Assembly (NCBI RefSeq): GCF_037572415.1
Contig: NZ_JBBHLB010000017.1
Location: 1-64,000, forward strand
From: Flavonifractor porci
GTDB taxonomy: Bacteria > Bacillota > Clostridia > Oscillospirales > Oscillospiraceae
Direction of reading: 5' to 3'
Length of the DNA stretch: 64,000 nucleotides
Position 1 is the first letter of the stretch. Every line of letters begins with the position of its first letter. Shown one piece after another: positions 53,464 to 63,339 of this stretch. A program made the position numbers and the translations under genes. Below the pieces are notes generated by a model. It was not told the DNA's origin, did no database searches, and saw only the letters and a list, made by a program, of their open reading frames with translations.

Positions 53464-53931
53464 ATGGACAAAACGGTGCCCGTGGAGATCATTGACTACG
53501 AAGAGCGCTACAAACAGGACCTGGAGGATATCTCTCTGCCCTGGCTGCTGGAGTATGACCTGCTGGAGCCGGTGGATCTGGAGATGCTGGCTGATCCACA
53601 CCGGTTTATTGCTGGAGGCGGCCGGGTGTTGTTGGCCCGCTGCGGCCGAGAGATCGTGGGCATGGTGATGCTGGAGCTCCAGGGCGACGGTGTGTGCGAG
53701 GCCTTGAAATTCGGCGTCAAAGAGGAGTATCGGGAGCGGGGTATCGGTACCGCACTGATGGAGGCGGTGATCCAGGCCGCCCGGGACGCGGGACAAAAGA
53801 CCATCGTGATCACCTCCAACCACAAGCTGAAAGCCGCCCTGCGGATCTATGAGAAGCTGGGATTTGAATACGTCACGTATTCTGACAAATGGTTTCAACT
53901 GTCTGATATTAGAATGGAACGGGAATTATAA
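53464..53931 (+). CDS. GNAT family N-acetyltransferase
   Basis: A 155-residue acetyltransferase of the GNAT fold. The acetyl-CoA loop is EYRERGIGTALMEAVIQAAR, and the C-terminal NHKLKAALRIYEKLGFEYV is typical of small GNAT enzymes acting on amines or amino acids. GGAGGGAG precedes the ATG. It is a single gene with a terminator after it. The substrate is unknown. Confidence 0.9.
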   Translation: MDKTVPVEIIDYEERYKQDLEDISLPWLLEYDLLEPVDLEMLADPHRFIAGGGRVLLARCGREIVGMVMLELQGDGVCEALKFGVKEEYRERGIGTALMEAVIQAARDAGQKTIVITSNHKLKAALRIYEKLGFEYVTYSDKWFQLSDIRMEREL

Positions 53932-53932
53932 G

Positions 53933-53963
53933 AAAAGGACGCGCCTGCGGCGCGTCCTTTTTG
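53933..53963. terminator. Bidirectional terminator after GNAT gene
   Basis: A 13-bp stem (AAAAGGACGCGCC, 53933-53945 with 53949-53961) with T run, between convergent genes. Confidence 0.9.
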
Positions 53964-53965
53964 AT

Positions 53966-54727
53966 TCAGTCAGCAAATTCATAGACCGCCCCGGTGGTAA
54001 AACGGTGGAGCCTGTCTCCCAGCTCCTCCTCCAGCAGGGCGTAAGCGGGATCTCCGGTGCAGTGGCCGGTGTAGATATCCTGTACCTTTAAATCATCCCG
54101 CAGGGCGGCGGCGATGGAGCGTACCTTTTCCGGTGAGGGGCCCAGGGTGGATACCCCCTCCTTGCCCATCAGGTGGAAGCCTCCCAATACCGCACGGATC
54201 GGGGTGCCGGGGAACTGTTCGGAGAGCTGGGTGAGGATTTTCACCACTCCGGCGTGGCAGCAGGAGTTGAGGACCACCAGCCCTTCCGAGGTCTCAGCCA
54301 CCAGGGACTGCTCGTGCTTCACCCGGTCAGGGATCAGGTGGAGGCCCTCCGCCAGATCCCGGGGCCCCTCCGCCAGATCAATGCGCTTCTCATGCCGGCG
54401 GAACATCCCCATGTTGATGCCGATGTACTCCTTCTCCGCCCAGATCTCCGGGTCAATAATCCGGGGCCGGGCGTAAACGGAGGCAGAGGGATTGATGGCG
54501 AAGAAGGCATTGAAGCCTTCGGCGTGGTCATAGTGTCCATGGGACAGAGCGGCCTTATCTACCTTTGAAAGGTCTACCCCCAGCTTGGCGGCGTTGTATA
54601 CCACCGCGCCGCACTCCCCGGCGTCCAGCAGGTAGCGGCCACCTCGGTATTCTATGTAAAAGGACAGCCCGTGTTCGGAGATCAGCCCATCCCCGGCGGA
54701 GTTTTCCATCAGAACGGTGATCTTCAT
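53966..54727 (-). CDS. Metallo-beta-lactamase fold hydrolase (MptA/DHPPS-like)
   Basis: A 253-residue metallo-hydrolase in the group often annotated as 7,8-dihydropterin-6-methyl-transferase/synthase-like. The metal site is ALSHGHYDHAEG; further ligand candidates are SCCHAGVV, GGFHLMG and YTGHCTGDPA near the C-terminus. The spacing of these His/Cys motifs is characteristic of this subgroup. Its start overlaps the MATE gene stop by four bases, so it is last in an operon with the desulfurase and exporter. Substrate unknown. Confidence 0.85.
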   Translation of the reverse strand: MKITVLMENSAGDGLISEHGLSFYIEYRGGRYLLDAGECGAVVYNAAKLGVDLSKVDKAALSHGHYDHAEGFNAFFAINPSASVYARPRIIDPEIWAEKEYIGINMGMFRRHEKRIDLAEGPRDLAEGLHLIPDRVKHEQSLVAETSEGLVVLNSCCHAGVVKILTQLSEQFPGTPIRAVLGGFHLMGKEGVSTLGPSPEKVRSIAAALRDDLKVQDIYTGHCTGDPAYALLEEELGDRLHRFTTGAVYEFAD

Positions 54728-56121
54728 GAGGAGACCTCCTCTTTCACATATTGGGTCACGTCATTGATCCAGGCCCGGGAGCGGAACCGGGGCACACCTA
54801 CAATAAATTTGGTGATCTGCTCCATAATGACGCCCACATATACCCAGAAGATGCCCCACTTCAGCACCAGACCGAAGAGGGCGGACAGGGGAAGCGCCAC
54901 CAGCCACAGGGGACACACGTCAATAAGGGAGGCCGCCCGCACGTCGCCGCCGCCCCTGAGCACGCCTACAGTGTTCACCGAGTTGAAGGCCCTCAGGGGG
55001 AGACAGACGCCGATCATAGTAAGCATCATGGTGGCGATCTCTCCCGCCATGGGGGACAAATGGAAGAAGGGGTAGACCAGGGTGGGGAAGAAGCTGTGGG
55101 TAAAGGTGACCAGCAGTCCGCCGATCACCAGGCCGCAGCACATGGCAAGGGTATTGAGGGTGGCTCCGATCTCGTAGATGTGCTCCCGCCGCCCGGCTCC
55201 GATCTCCCGCCCAATGATGATGGCGGTGGTGCCGCCCACGGCGAAGATGGCCACGGTACACAGATCTTCCAGATTGCCCGCCAGAGCCCGGGCGGCCAGG
55301 ATCTCGGTGGAGTTTTCCATATGGCCCATGACTACCTTGTGCATGGAGGTGCCCAGACCCCACAGAGTCTCGTTGAGGACCACCGGGCCGGAGTAGCGGA
55401 AGAATTTTTGGATCAGGGGCCGTCCCGGCCGGAACATGAGGGTGGGTTTGAGCCGGAACCGCTTGTTGATGAGGGCATAGGTCATGGTGATGCCAAACTC
55501 CAGGATGCGGGAGAGCAGAGTGGCAAAGGCCGCGCCCTCCACCCCCAGAGCGGGGGCGCCCAGATTACCGAAAATGAACACCCAGTTCAGGAAGGTGTTG
55601 GTGGCCATGGAGGTGGCAAAGATGATCATGCCAAGCTTGGGGTTCTCCATGGAGCGGTGGGCGCCCACATACACGCCAGTGAGGCTGTTGAACAGGTAGG
55701 AGGGCCCCACAATACGGGCATAGCTGGCGGCCAGCGGGATCAGTTCTTCGTTGTCGGTGAGCAGGCCCATAAGCTGAGTGGGGAAGAAGCACATGACGGC
55801 GGCGAACAGAGCGGCAATGGCACCAGCCACATAGCATCCGATGCCAATGACTCGGTTGATGGTATCGGTGTCTTTCTTACCCCAGAACTGGCTGATGAGC
55901 ACTGAGGAGCCGCTTTGCAGGCCGAAGATCACCAGCTGAATGACAAACACCGGCAGGTTGGCCTGAGCAACGGCGGCCAGCGGGGCTTCTCCTAGACTGC
56001 CTACCATAAACGTATCCACCAGACCCAGCAGGGTGGTACACAGATTTTGCAGCAGGATGGGCAGGGCCAACGCAATCACATTGCGATAAAAGGCCCTGCC
56101 TCGGTTCATGTAGGAAAACAA
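54724..56121 (-). CDS. MATE family efflux transporter
   Basis: A 465-residue exporter with about twelve membrane segments in two similar halves. NorM/DinF-like features are LPILLQNLCTTLLGLVDTFMVG at the N-terminus and TNTFLNWVFIFG in the middle. MATE proteins expel cationic drugs using Na or H gradients. The start is probably TTG at 56121 just after GAGGTGAGGA; an ATG at 56109 is possible. It lies 4 bases after the cysteine desulfurase gene and overlaps the hydrolase gene. Confidence 0.92.
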   Translation of the reverse strand: MFSYMNRGRAFYRNVIALALPILLQNLCTTLLGLVDTFMVGSLGEAPLAAVAQANLPVFVIQLVIFGLQSGSSVLISQFWGKKDTDTINRVIGIGCYVAGAIAALFAAVMCFFPTQLMGLLTDNEELIPLAASYARIVGPSYLFNSLTGVYVGAHRSMENPKLGMIIFATSMATNTFLNWVFIFGNLGAPALGVEGAAFATLLSRILEFGITMTYALINKRFRLKPTLMFRPGRPLIQKFFRYSGPVVLNETLWGLGTSMHKVVMGHMENSTEILAARALAGNLEDLCTVAIFAVGGTTAIIIGREIGAGRREHIYEIGATLNTLAMCCGLVIGGLLVTFTHSFFPTLVYPFFHLSPMAGEIATMMLTMIGVCLPLRAFNSVNTVGVLRGGGDVRAASLIDVCPLWLVALPLSALFGLVLKWGIFWVYVGVIMEQITKFIVGVPRFRSRAWINDVTQYVKEEVSS

Positions 56122-56125
56122 ATCC

Positions 56126-57250
56126 TCACCTCATTGCGATCCGAGTCTGTGTGATCTCCGTGAGGGCGTCGGCCAGAGCGTCGGCCTCCTCACAGGTGCT
56201 GTCGGGGGAAAAGGAAATACGCAGCACCCCCATCAGGGTGCGTTTGGGCAGGCCCAGGGCGGCAAAGACGTGGCTGGGTTTGCCCTTGTGGCAGGCCGAG
56301 CCGGAAGAGACGTAGATACCCCGGTCAGACAGGTCCCGCACCAGCATCTCACTGGGATAGCCGGGCAGAGAAATGGCGCAGATGTGGGGAGCGTCGCCGG
56401 GGTTAATGACCTCCAGCCCGGGGACGGCGGAAAATACCTCCAGGGCATGGGCCTTCACTGCCGCCATACGAGCGGGCGCGCCAGAGTCCCAGGCCTCACA
56501 GGCGGCGGCCAGAGCGGCCAGCTGGGCGGTGGGCTCGGTGCCGGAGCGCAGACCATTTTCCTGTCCGCCTCCCAGCAGCAGGGGGTTCAGGTCCAGGCCC
56601 TTACGGATGTACTGGGCGCCGATACCCTTGGGCGCCCGGATCTTGTGGCCGCTGATGGTGAGCAGGTCTACCCCCAGCTCTTTGGGGGTAAAGGGGACCT
56701 TCAAAAAGGCCTGTACCGCGTCGCAGTGGAGCAGGGCGGGGCAGTTGGCGGCCTTAATGGCCTGGGCGGCTTCCGCCACCGGCAGGAGGGTACCCAGTTC
56801 ATTGTTTACCAGCATCATGGATACCAGTACCGTATCGGGCCGCAGGGCGTCGGCCAGCGCCTGGGTGGATATATGGCCGGACTTGTCCGGCTTTAAGTAG
56901 GTGACCTCATAGCCCTGGGTGGCCAGAGCACGCATGGGCTCCAGCACAGCGGAGTGCTCAATGGCGGTGGTGATGATATGCTTCCCAATCCGCTTCCCAT
57001 GCTCCACGGCAGCCCGGATGGCCCAGTTGTCTCCCTCGGTACCGCAGGAGGTAAAGGTAAGCTCCTCCGGCAGGCAACCCAGCCTGCCCGCTACCACGGC
57101 GCGGTACTCCTTTACTTTGGCGGCGGCGGCCTGACCGATGGCATAGCCGGAGGAGGGATTGCCGTAGCCCTCCGTCATGGCCTCATAGGCCGCTTTGACC
57201 GCCTGGGGACACACCGGCGTGGTGGCGGCGTTATCGAGATAGATGGACAT
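56126..57250 (-). CDS. Cysteine desulfurase family protein
   Basis: A 374-residue PLP-dependent NifS/IscS-like enzyme that takes sulfur from cysteine for Fe-S clusters or thiolated molecules. The N-terminus is YLDNAATTPVCPQAV, the PLP lysine is in TISGHKIRAPKG, and the active Cys is in SSGSACHKGKPSH. It has the short loop of IscS-type enzymes. No IscU is beside it; instead MATE and metallo-hydrolase genes follow at once. It may serve tRNA thiolation or cluster assembly; this is not resolved. Confidence 0.93.
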   Translation of the reverse strand: MSIYLDNAATTPVCPQAVKAAYEAMTEGYGNPSSGYAIGQAAAAKVKEYRAVVAGRLGCLPEELTFTSCGTEGDNWAIRAAVEHGKRIGKHIITTAIEHSAVLEPMRALATQGYEVTYLKPDKSGHISTQALADALRPDTVLVSMMLVNNELGTLLPVAEAAQAIKAANCPALLHCDAVQAFLKVPFTPKELGVDLLTISGHKIRAPKGIGAQYIRKGLDLNPLLLGGGQENGLRSGTEPTAQLAALAAACEAWDSGAPARMAAVKAHALEVFSAVPGLEVINPGDAPHICAISLPGYPSEMLVRDLSDRGIYVSSGSACHKGKPSHVFAALGLPKRTLMGVLRISFSPDSTCEEADALADALTEITQTRIAMR

Positions 57251-57371
57251 GAACAGTCACCTCAGACAAAAAAAGTACAGTTTCGCAATTTTTCATTGTA
57301 GCCTCCTACAGAGGGAAAGTCAAGGTGGCAGAACCGCTGGAAAACAGACGTGACAGTTTATCCCATAGCGC

Positions 57372-57400
57372 TTGACAAGCGGAAGAGAGGATAATATACT
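57372..57400 (+). promoter_or_regulatory. Promoter of the FprA gene
   Basis: TTGACA (57372-57377), a 17-base spacer and TATACT (57395-57400), 49 bases before the ATG: a near-consensus strong promoter. Confidence 0.8.
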
Positions 57401-57449
57401 GTGACCTGCTAGGAAATAATTTTTGACAATATGAAAGGAAGGAACCACC

Positions 57450-58820
57450 ATGAGCGCCATCAAGCTGCGTGAAAATCTCTGGTCCGTGGGCGTCCTCAAT
57501 CCGACGCTGCGGGTCTTTGACATCGTAATGGAATCCAAATACGGTACCTCCTACAATGCCTATCTGCTGACGGGAGAGAAGAATGTTCTGATCGAAACGG
57601 TCCATACCGATTATTTTGATGAATATCTGGATAACATCCGCCAGGTCATTCCCCTGGAGGATGTGGATTACCTGATCATGAATCACAATGAACCTGACCA
57701 TTCCGGCAGCGTGGCCAAGTTGATGGCAGTTTGCCCCAAGCTGGAGATCATCGCCACCAAGGCGGGCAAAAAGCACCTACAGGATATCACCAACCTGGAT
57801 CTGCCCTGCCGTGCCGTGGCCGCAGGTGATACCCTGGACCTGGGCAACCGGGTGCTGGAGTTCATTCCCTCTCCCATGCTCCACTGGGCCGACTCTATGT
57901 TTACCTGGGACAAGGAGGGCAAGACCCTCTTTACCTGCGACTTCCTGGGCTGCCATTTCTGTGAGCCTACCATGCTGGACAAGAACATCCACGTCAAGGA
58001 GGCCTATGAGGGCGAGTTTGCCTACTACTATGCCGGCATCTTTGGCCCCTTCAAGCCCAGCGTGCTCTCTGGTCTGAACAAGATGCCCGCCGACGTAGAG
58101 CTGGTGTGCCCCAGCCACGGCCCCTGCCTGACCGAGACCATTGCCAAGGCCAAGGAGCTCTACCGTACCTGGAGCACTCCCGCGCCCAAGACCCAGCGTA
58201 CCGCCTTTGTGGTGTATGCTTCCGCTTACGGCTGCACCCGTACCCTGGCAGAGACCGCTGCCAGAGCCCTGGAGGACGAGGGCTATGCCGTCACTGTGGC
58301 GGACGTCACTGTGGAGTCCTATGAAAACTGTGTGAAGCTGGCCCATGAGGCCGACGTACTGCTGGTGGGCTCTCCCACCATCAACCGCGCCGCCCCCAAG
58401 GCTGTGTGGGACGTGCTCACCTCCATCGACCCCATCAACCTGAAGGGTAAGGCCGCCGGCGCCTTCGGCGCCTATGGCTGGAGCGGCGAGGCTGCCCCCA
58501 TGCTCCACACCTTCCTGAAGGGCCTGCGCTATGCCGCTCCTGAGGAGCCCTTCCGCATTCTCTTCACTCCCACTCAGGCTGACCTGGACGCTATGGCTGA
58601 CTACGCCCGCAGTGTAGCCGCCCTGTGCACCGTGCCGGTGGACGCCCCCAAGACCGAGGGCGGCAAGTGGGTGTGCGCGCTGTGCGGTTACATTTATGAT
58701 CCTGCCGAGGGTGATCCTGCTCACGGTGTGGCTCCCGGCACCCCCTGGGAGCAGGTGCCCTCCTCCTGGTCCTGCCCCCTGTGCGGCGTGGACAAGGAGA
58801 TGTTTAAAAAAGCGGAGTAA
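57450..58820 (+). CDS. FprA-type flavodiiron protein fused to rubredoxin
   Basis: A 456-residue enzyme that reduces oxygen or nitric oxide in anaerobes. The di-iron metallo-beta-lactamase domain (1-240) has NHNEPDHSGS and the later HWADSMFTW; a flavodoxin domain (about 250-395) contains VYASAYGCTRTLAE for FMN; a C-terminal rubredoxin domain (about 405-456) carries CALCGY and CPLCGV. The fusion brings the electron donor to the catalytic unit. GAAAGGAAGG precedes the ATG. A truncated copy of its 3' third lies at 150-495. Its high expression is suggested by codon bias and promoter. Confidence 0.95.
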   Translation: MSAIKLRENLWSVGVLNPTLRVFDIVMESKYGTSYNAYLLTGEKNVLIETVHTDYFDEYLDNIRQVIPLEDVDYLIMNHNEPDHSGSVAKLMAVCPKLEIIATKAGKKHLQDITNLDLPCRAVAAGDTLDLGNRVLEFIPSPMLHWADSMFTWDKEGKTLFTCDFLGCHFCEPTMLDKNIHVKEAYEGEFAYYYAGIFGPFKPSVLSGLNKMPADVELVCPSHGPCLTETIAKAKELYRTWSTPAPKTQRTAFVVYASAYGCTRTLAETAARALEDEGYAVTVADVTVESYENCVKLAHEADVLLVGSPTINRAAPKAVWDVLTSIDPINLKGKAAGAFGAYGWSGEAAPMLHTFLKGLRYAAPEEPFRILFTPTQADLDAMADYARSVAALCTVPVDAPKTEGGKWVCALCGYIYDPAEGDPAHGVAPGTPWEQVPSSWSCPLCGVDKEMFKKAE

Positions 58821-58870
58821 ATCTTCCAAAATAGAGCCGTTTGCGTGTTGCGTCGATACGGCTGCAAAAT

Positions 58871-58908
58871 AAAAGTAGACACTCACAAGTGTGGGTGTCT
58901 ACTTTTTT
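58871..58908 (+). terminator. Terminator after FprA gene
   Basis: A stem (AAAAGTAGACACTCAC, 58871-58886, with 58891-58906) and T run nearly identical to the terminator at 44309-44347. Confidence 0.9.
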
Positions 58909-58971
58909 GTGGTAAGTCAACCTATGTATAGTTCTTCCACAGCTCCTGTCCCGCCGCTGCATTGAGATACA

Positions 58972-59006
58972 AAAACCCTGTTCAGTACAGGACTGAACAG
59001 GGTTTT
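58972..59006 (-). terminator. Terminator after SLH protein gene
   Basis: A 15-bp perfect stem (AAAACCCTGTTCAGT, 58972-58986 with 58992-59006) with T-rich ends on both strands, beyond the stop of the minus-strand SLH gene. Confidence 0.85.
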
Positions 59007-59050
59007 CGATAAATTTGCTTTTTCTGGGCCTGTTTTCTCTTAACCGGCGC

Positions 59051-61423
59051 CTACTGCACCACTACCACGCGGACCTTGCCGCCGTCCTCCGGCGTGCGGT
59101 CGTAGTAGATGGTGATGTTGTCGGAGAAGGCACGGGCCTGATTGAGGGCATCCATGGGGTCCTCCGCCGTAAACCACTGCTTGGTGGTCTTGTTGTAGCA
59201 CACCACATTGTCCGAGATGGGCAGCACCATATCAGTGGTGGTCACCGTCTTGGCCTTCATATCAAAGGCGCTGCGGCGTACGCCGTCCTGCTCCTTCAGG
59301 AACACATAGCCGGCAATCTTGGCAGGACCATCCTTTAATGTGTTCAGAGAGGCTACCACGCCGCCAACTGCGTTGCGGGGCACTTCCACACCTCCCACCA
59401 GTTCCAGCTTGCTCTCGCCGCTTTTGTCCGAGGTGGTCACGATCACGGTGGAGTTAATGATGGGACCCATGCTGGAGGAGGTCTCCATTGTCCCCTTGCT
59501 CATAAAGCCGTAGGTATACAGATCGCCGGTCACGTCATCCAGCACCAGCACATTGTACCGGCCGGCATAGTCCTTGCCGGCATACAAGATCTTGGAGGCG
59601 GGCACGCTGGAAGCGGTGATCTGGCTGTACTTGACAGGCTGGAGCTTGCTGCTGCCCACCTTCTCGTACACCGCCGCATTGTCGGCCAGAGCCACGCCGC
59701 CCAGGGTGCGGGCAGCCACCTCCAGCTTGCCGGTGACCCCGCTGGAGGAGCCGCCGGTGAGGCGGGTCAGGCTGATCTGGCCCAGCTTATAGGAGGAGAC
59801 GGTGACCAGCTCGCCCAGCATTTTGGTCGCGCTATCGTTCCGGTAGGCGGTTTTGCCCTTCACCTCACCCAGCACACTGTCCAGCAGCTGTACAGTTGCT
59901 TCACCGTTCTCTGCATTGATCTCCTTCACATAACCCACCGCATTGCCCTTGGCGGCGGCGGTGGTGACCGCACCGGCCACCTTTCCGTCATTGGTGAGCA
60001 GCAGAGTCAGGGTATCGCCGATCTTGAAGTTGCGCAGATCCTCCACCGCACAGGGCAGCACCGGCAGCTCCACACCCATGACCCAGATCTTGGCCGGGGT
60101 ATCAGTATTGGGGTAGACGTTCTCATACATACCGGTGAGCCGCAGGTCGGAGATGTTCATGACCTTGGCGCCGCTGTCATAGGTGGCCACGTCGTACTGA
60201 CGGATGTCATTGACGGTGGCAGGCATCCTGTTCTTATAGATCTGGTAATTGCTCTCCCCCTTGGCCAGGGCGGTGAAAGGATTTCCGGAGGGCACGCTCC
60301 GGGCCACCATGGCGGTGTCGGAGGCGGAGGCGGAGCGCAGGAACACATAGTCCACCTTGCCCTCTGCCGTGTAGTAGAAAGTGGCGGGGGTGCCCGGCTT
60401 CAGGTCCTGCCACAGCTCCTCATATACCTTCTTCTCGCCGTCCTGGTACACGGTGGTCTGAGGCGGCAGCTCCAGGGTCTCGCCGCCGGTGAGCCGCGCT
60501 TCATTGTAGGCCCACTCAGCCACGTTGACTGCCCGGCTGGTGATATTCTCCTTGGGCTGGAAGGCCAGCAGCTTGTCGTTCTTATCCAGCACCACGTCGC
60601 CCTGCATACCTTCCAGGCGCTCGTCCAGGCCCGCCCGGTCGGTCTTGTAGGTGCCGGTGGTGGTCTTGACCGCGGTGTTGGAGCCGGCCAGGGTGGCGTT
60701 CACATCCAGCAGGATGCCGCCGTCCTCCACTTTGCAGCCCAGACCGGTGAGGTAGAGGCTGTCGCTGCCCTTGGTCTTGGCAAAGAGCAGGTTGTAGAAC
60801 AGGATGGCAGCCTGGCCGCGGGAGATGGTGGAGGCGCCGGTCAGGTTCAGCTTATCCAGCAGTCCGGCGGAGCCGGCCAGCCCCATATAGCCGTCGTACC
60901 AGTTGAGACCGCCTGCCACATCGCCGTCGCTGTAACCCAGCACCCGCATGAGGATGGTGACGGCCTCGCCGCAGGTGATGACCCGGTCGGGCTGGAATGT
61001 GCCGTCGCCCACGCCCATAATCAGGCGGGTACCCGCTGTGGCGCTCTCCCCGTCACCGCCGGAGGAGCCGCCCACAGTGATGGAGGCAGCCAGATTGATG
61101 TAGCCTCTGGCCCAGTGGGTGGAGCTGACGTCGGTAAAGATGGTGCGGCTGCGCTGGGCGGGCTCCTCGTCGCCCCGGCCCATGATCTCCACCGTCATCT
61201 TGCAGAATTCGCTCCGGGTCAGGGTGCCCTGGGGCCGGAACGCGCCGCCGCCGGTGCCGTTCACCACGCCCAGCAGGCGCAGCATCTCGGCGGCATTGGC
61301 CTGGTCGGGATCGGTGATGTCGGTAAAGGCTGAATTGCCTGCCGCGGAGGCGGAGGGCACCACCAGCATACTCACCAGCAGCGCCACCGCCAGCAGGGCG
61401 GAAAGCCATTTTCTCACTTTCAT
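59051..61423 (-). CDS. S-layer homology domain surface protein
   Basis: A 790-residue exported protein. A signal peptide (about 1-27, ending SASA) is followed by three SLH repeats (about 32-95, 95-165 and 165-215; FTDITDPDQANAAEMLRLLG, GTFQPDRVITCGEAVTILMR), which hold proteins to secondary cell-wall polymers. The remaining 570 residues have no enzyme motif I recognise and are rich in beta-type, Thr/Val segments, as in structural S-layer or adhesive proteins. It lies upstream of, and in line with, the MacAB-type export genes. Confidence 0.88.
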   Translation of the reverse strand: MKVRKWLSALLAVALLVSMLVVPSASAAGNSAFTDITDPDQANAAEMLRLLGVVNGTGGGAFRPQGTLTRSEFCKMTVEIMGRGDEEPAQRSRTIFTDVSSTHWARGYINLAASITVGGSSGGDGESATAGTRLIMGVGDGTFQPDRVITCGEAVTILMRVLGYSDGDVAGGLNWYDGYMGLAGSAGLLDKLNLTGASTISRGQAAILFYNLLFAKTKGSDSLYLTGLGCKVEDGGILLDVNATLAGSNTAVKTTTGTYKTDRAGLDERLEGMQGDVVLDKNDKLLAFQPKENITSRAVNVAEWAYNEARLTGGETLELPPQTTVYQDGEKKVYEELWQDLKPGTPATFYYTAEGKVDYVFLRSASASDTAMVARSVPSGNPFTALAKGESNYQIYKNRMPATVNDIRQYDVATYDSGAKVMNISDLRLTGMYENVYPNTDTPAKIWVMGVELPVLPCAVEDLRNFKIGDTLTLLLTNDGKVAGAVTTAAAKGNAVGYVKEINAENGEATVQLLDSVLGEVKGKTAYRNDSATKMLGELVTVSSYKLGQISLTRLTGGSSSGVTGKLEVAARTLGGVALADNAAVYEKVGSSKLQPVKYSQITASSVPASKILYAGKDYAGRYNVLVLDDVTGDLYTYGFMSKGTMETSSSMGPIINSTVIVTTSDKSGESKLELVGGVEVPRNAVGGVVASLNTLKDGPAKIAGYVFLKEQDGVRRSAFDMKAKTVTTTDMVLPISDNVVCYNKTTKQWFTAEDPMDALNQARAFSDNITIYYDRTPEDGGKVRVVVVQ

Positions 61424-61437
61424 ACACTCACTCTCCT

Positions 61438-62646
61438 TTAGTCTGCCCGCAGGGCTTCCACCGGCTGGAGGCCGGAGGCCTTAATGGCAGGATAGAGGCC
61501 AAAGGCCACGCCAAGGGCAACGGAAATGAAGAAAGCGCCTACCGTTATCCCGGCGTTGGGTATCAATATGGTATGGAAAGACAGTTTTCCCACGATCAAG
61601 GTACCGATATAGCCCACGATGATACCGAAGATGCCGCCGATGCCGCAGATCATGCAGGCTTCGATGAGGAACTGGGCAATGATGCTCTTGCGCTCGGCGC
61701 CGATGGCCTTGCGGATACCGATCTCACGGGTACGCTCGGTCACGGTGACCAGCATAATGTTCATGATGCCGATACCGCCCACCGCCAGAGAGATGGCGGC
61801 GATACCGCCCAAAAAGCGCTGCTGCATCTGATCCTGCTCCTTACCCTCCTCCTGCATCTGGTTGGGGGTGGTAACATCATAATATCCGCTGTTAGGATCA
61901 ATGACGCCCTGGAGAAAACCCTTGAGCAGCGTGATGGCCCGGGTGGTGGATTCCGAATCCTTGGCCTTGGCCACGAAGGTATCCATGCTGGTCCGGCTGT
62001 TCAGCACCCGGTTCATAGAGTAGGGCAGCACGATATAGCGGTCCATACCGGTCATATTATTGGGATCTTTTTCCTTGTAAACGCCAATAACCTCAAACGG
62101 GATATTGTTGATGGTGATACTCTGGCCCACCGGGTCCATGTAATTAAACAGGGCGTCGGCCATCTTGGAGCCCAGCACACAAACCTGGTTGTAGTTTTTC
62201 ACATCCAGGTAGGCGATGTCTCTCCCCTTTGCCAGGGTAAAGTTGTTGCACAGGGAGAACTGCTGGTTGCCCATCACCACCTGGGGAGATTCCTCCCAAG
62301 AGGTATTATAGTTGTCCAGGGTTTTGGCGCCGTATTTGATGACGGTTTGATTGTACATCTGCACCACCGGGGTAACGCCCAGTACATATTCGTCCAGCTC
62401 CATACAATAGTCATACAACTCATCGGATACCTTCTCGCTGTTCCAGCTGTTGGCCTGGATGTTGATGATGTTGGTACCCAGGCTCTCATAGAAGGCCCGC
62501 ATCTGCTGGTTCTGCCCCTGGGCATAGGACACCAGGATGATGACGGCAGCCAGACCGATAATGACACCCAGCATGGTAAGGACCGAGCGGGCTTTCTTGG
62601 CTGCAATGGATTTGATGGCGATCTTGAACGCCTGCGACAGATTCAT
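61438..62646 (-). CDS. MacB-type ABC permease
   Basis: A 402-residue permease with one membrane segment near the N-terminus (about 20-42), an extracytoplasmic MacB domain (about 45-275) and three C-terminal segments of the FtsX type, GGIAAISLAVGGIGIMNIML at about 284-303 and then two more (GIGGIFGIIVGYIGTLIVG and after). The motif ERTREIGIRKAIGA is a family hallmark. It overlaps the ATPase gene by four bases. Together with the adaptor at 63340 it forms an exporter operon. Confidence 0.94.
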   Translation of the reverse strand: MNLSQAFKIAIKSIAAKKARSVLTMLGVIIGLAAVIILVSYAQGQNQQMRAFYESLGTNIINIQANSWNSEKVSDELYDYCMELDEYVLGVTPVVQMYNQTVIKYGAKTLDNYNTSWEESPQVVMGNQQFSLCNNFTLAKGRDIAYLDVKNYNQVCVLGSKMADALFNYMDPVGQSITINNIPFEVIGVYKEKDPNNMTGMDRYIVLPYSMNRVLNSRTSMDTFVAKAKDSESTTRAITLLKGFLQGVIDPNSGYYDVTTPNQMQEEGKEQDQMQQRFLGGIAAISLAVGGIGIMNIMLVTVTERTREIGIRKAIGAERKSIIAQFLIEACMICGIGGIFGIIVGYIGTLIVGKLSFHTILIPNAGITVGAFFISVALGVAFGLYPAIKASGLQPVEALRAD

Positions 62647-63338
62647 GCAAAAGCCCCCTCCCTGTTTCCGTCATAGATGATACGTCCATCGGAAATGCGC
62701 ACCACCCGCTGGGCGGTGGAGGCAATGCCGTTGTCGTGTGTAATGAGGATGATGGTGGAGCCCTCCTCATGAAGCCCGTGGAGGATCTCCAGCACATGCT
62801 TGCCGGTGCGGGAGTCCAGGGCGCCGGTGGGCTCGTCGGCCATAATGATGGGGGGCTGGGTGGCAATGGCCCGGGCGATGGCCACCCGCTGCTGCTGACC
62901 GCCCGACATCTCGGTGGGCTTGTGGTCGGCCCGGTCAGCCAGACCTACCCGCTCCAGTGCGGCCTCCACCCTCTCCCACCGCTTGGAGGCGGAAACCCCC
63001 TGATAGATCAGGGGAAGTTCCACATTCTCCCAGGCGTTGAGGGCGGGGATCAGATTAAAACCCTGAAAGATAAATCCGATCTGCTTGTTGCGGATGTGGG
63101 CCAGCTGTTTGTCCGTCAGTTCGGTCACGTCCACCCCGTCCAGATGGTAGTCCCCATAGGTGGGGATATCCAGGCAGCCCAGGATATTCATCAGGGTGGA
63201 CTTGCCGGAGCCGGACTGGCCGATGATGGCCACGAACTCCCCCCGGTCTACCGTGAGGCTCACCCCGTCCAGGGCCCGGACCTCGCTTTCCTCCCCCTCA
63301 TGGTAGATCTTGAAGAGATTTTTCACATCGATCAGCAT
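62643..63338 (-). CDS. MacB/LolD-type ABC ATPase
   Basis: A 231-residue ATPase. Walker A GQSGSGKSTLMN, signature MSGGQQQRVAIARAI, Walker B IIMADEPTGALDS, and the switch His in IILITHDN are all present. The start at 63338 lies one base after the adaptor stop and is preceded by GGGGTGG. It energises the permease at 61438 and works with the adaptor in one operon. Confidence 0.95.
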   Translation of the reverse strand: MLIDVKNLFKIYHEGEESEVRALDGVSLTVDRGEFVAIIGQSGSGKSTLMNILGCLDIPTYGDYHLDGVDVTELTDKQLAHIRNKQIGFIFQGFNLIPALNAWENVELPLIYQGVSASKRWERVEAALERVGLADRADHKPTEMSGGQQQRVAIARAIATQPPIIMADEPTGALDSRTGKHVLEILHGLHEEGSTIILITHDNGIASTAQRVVRISDGRIIYDGNREGAFA

Positions 63339-63339
63339 A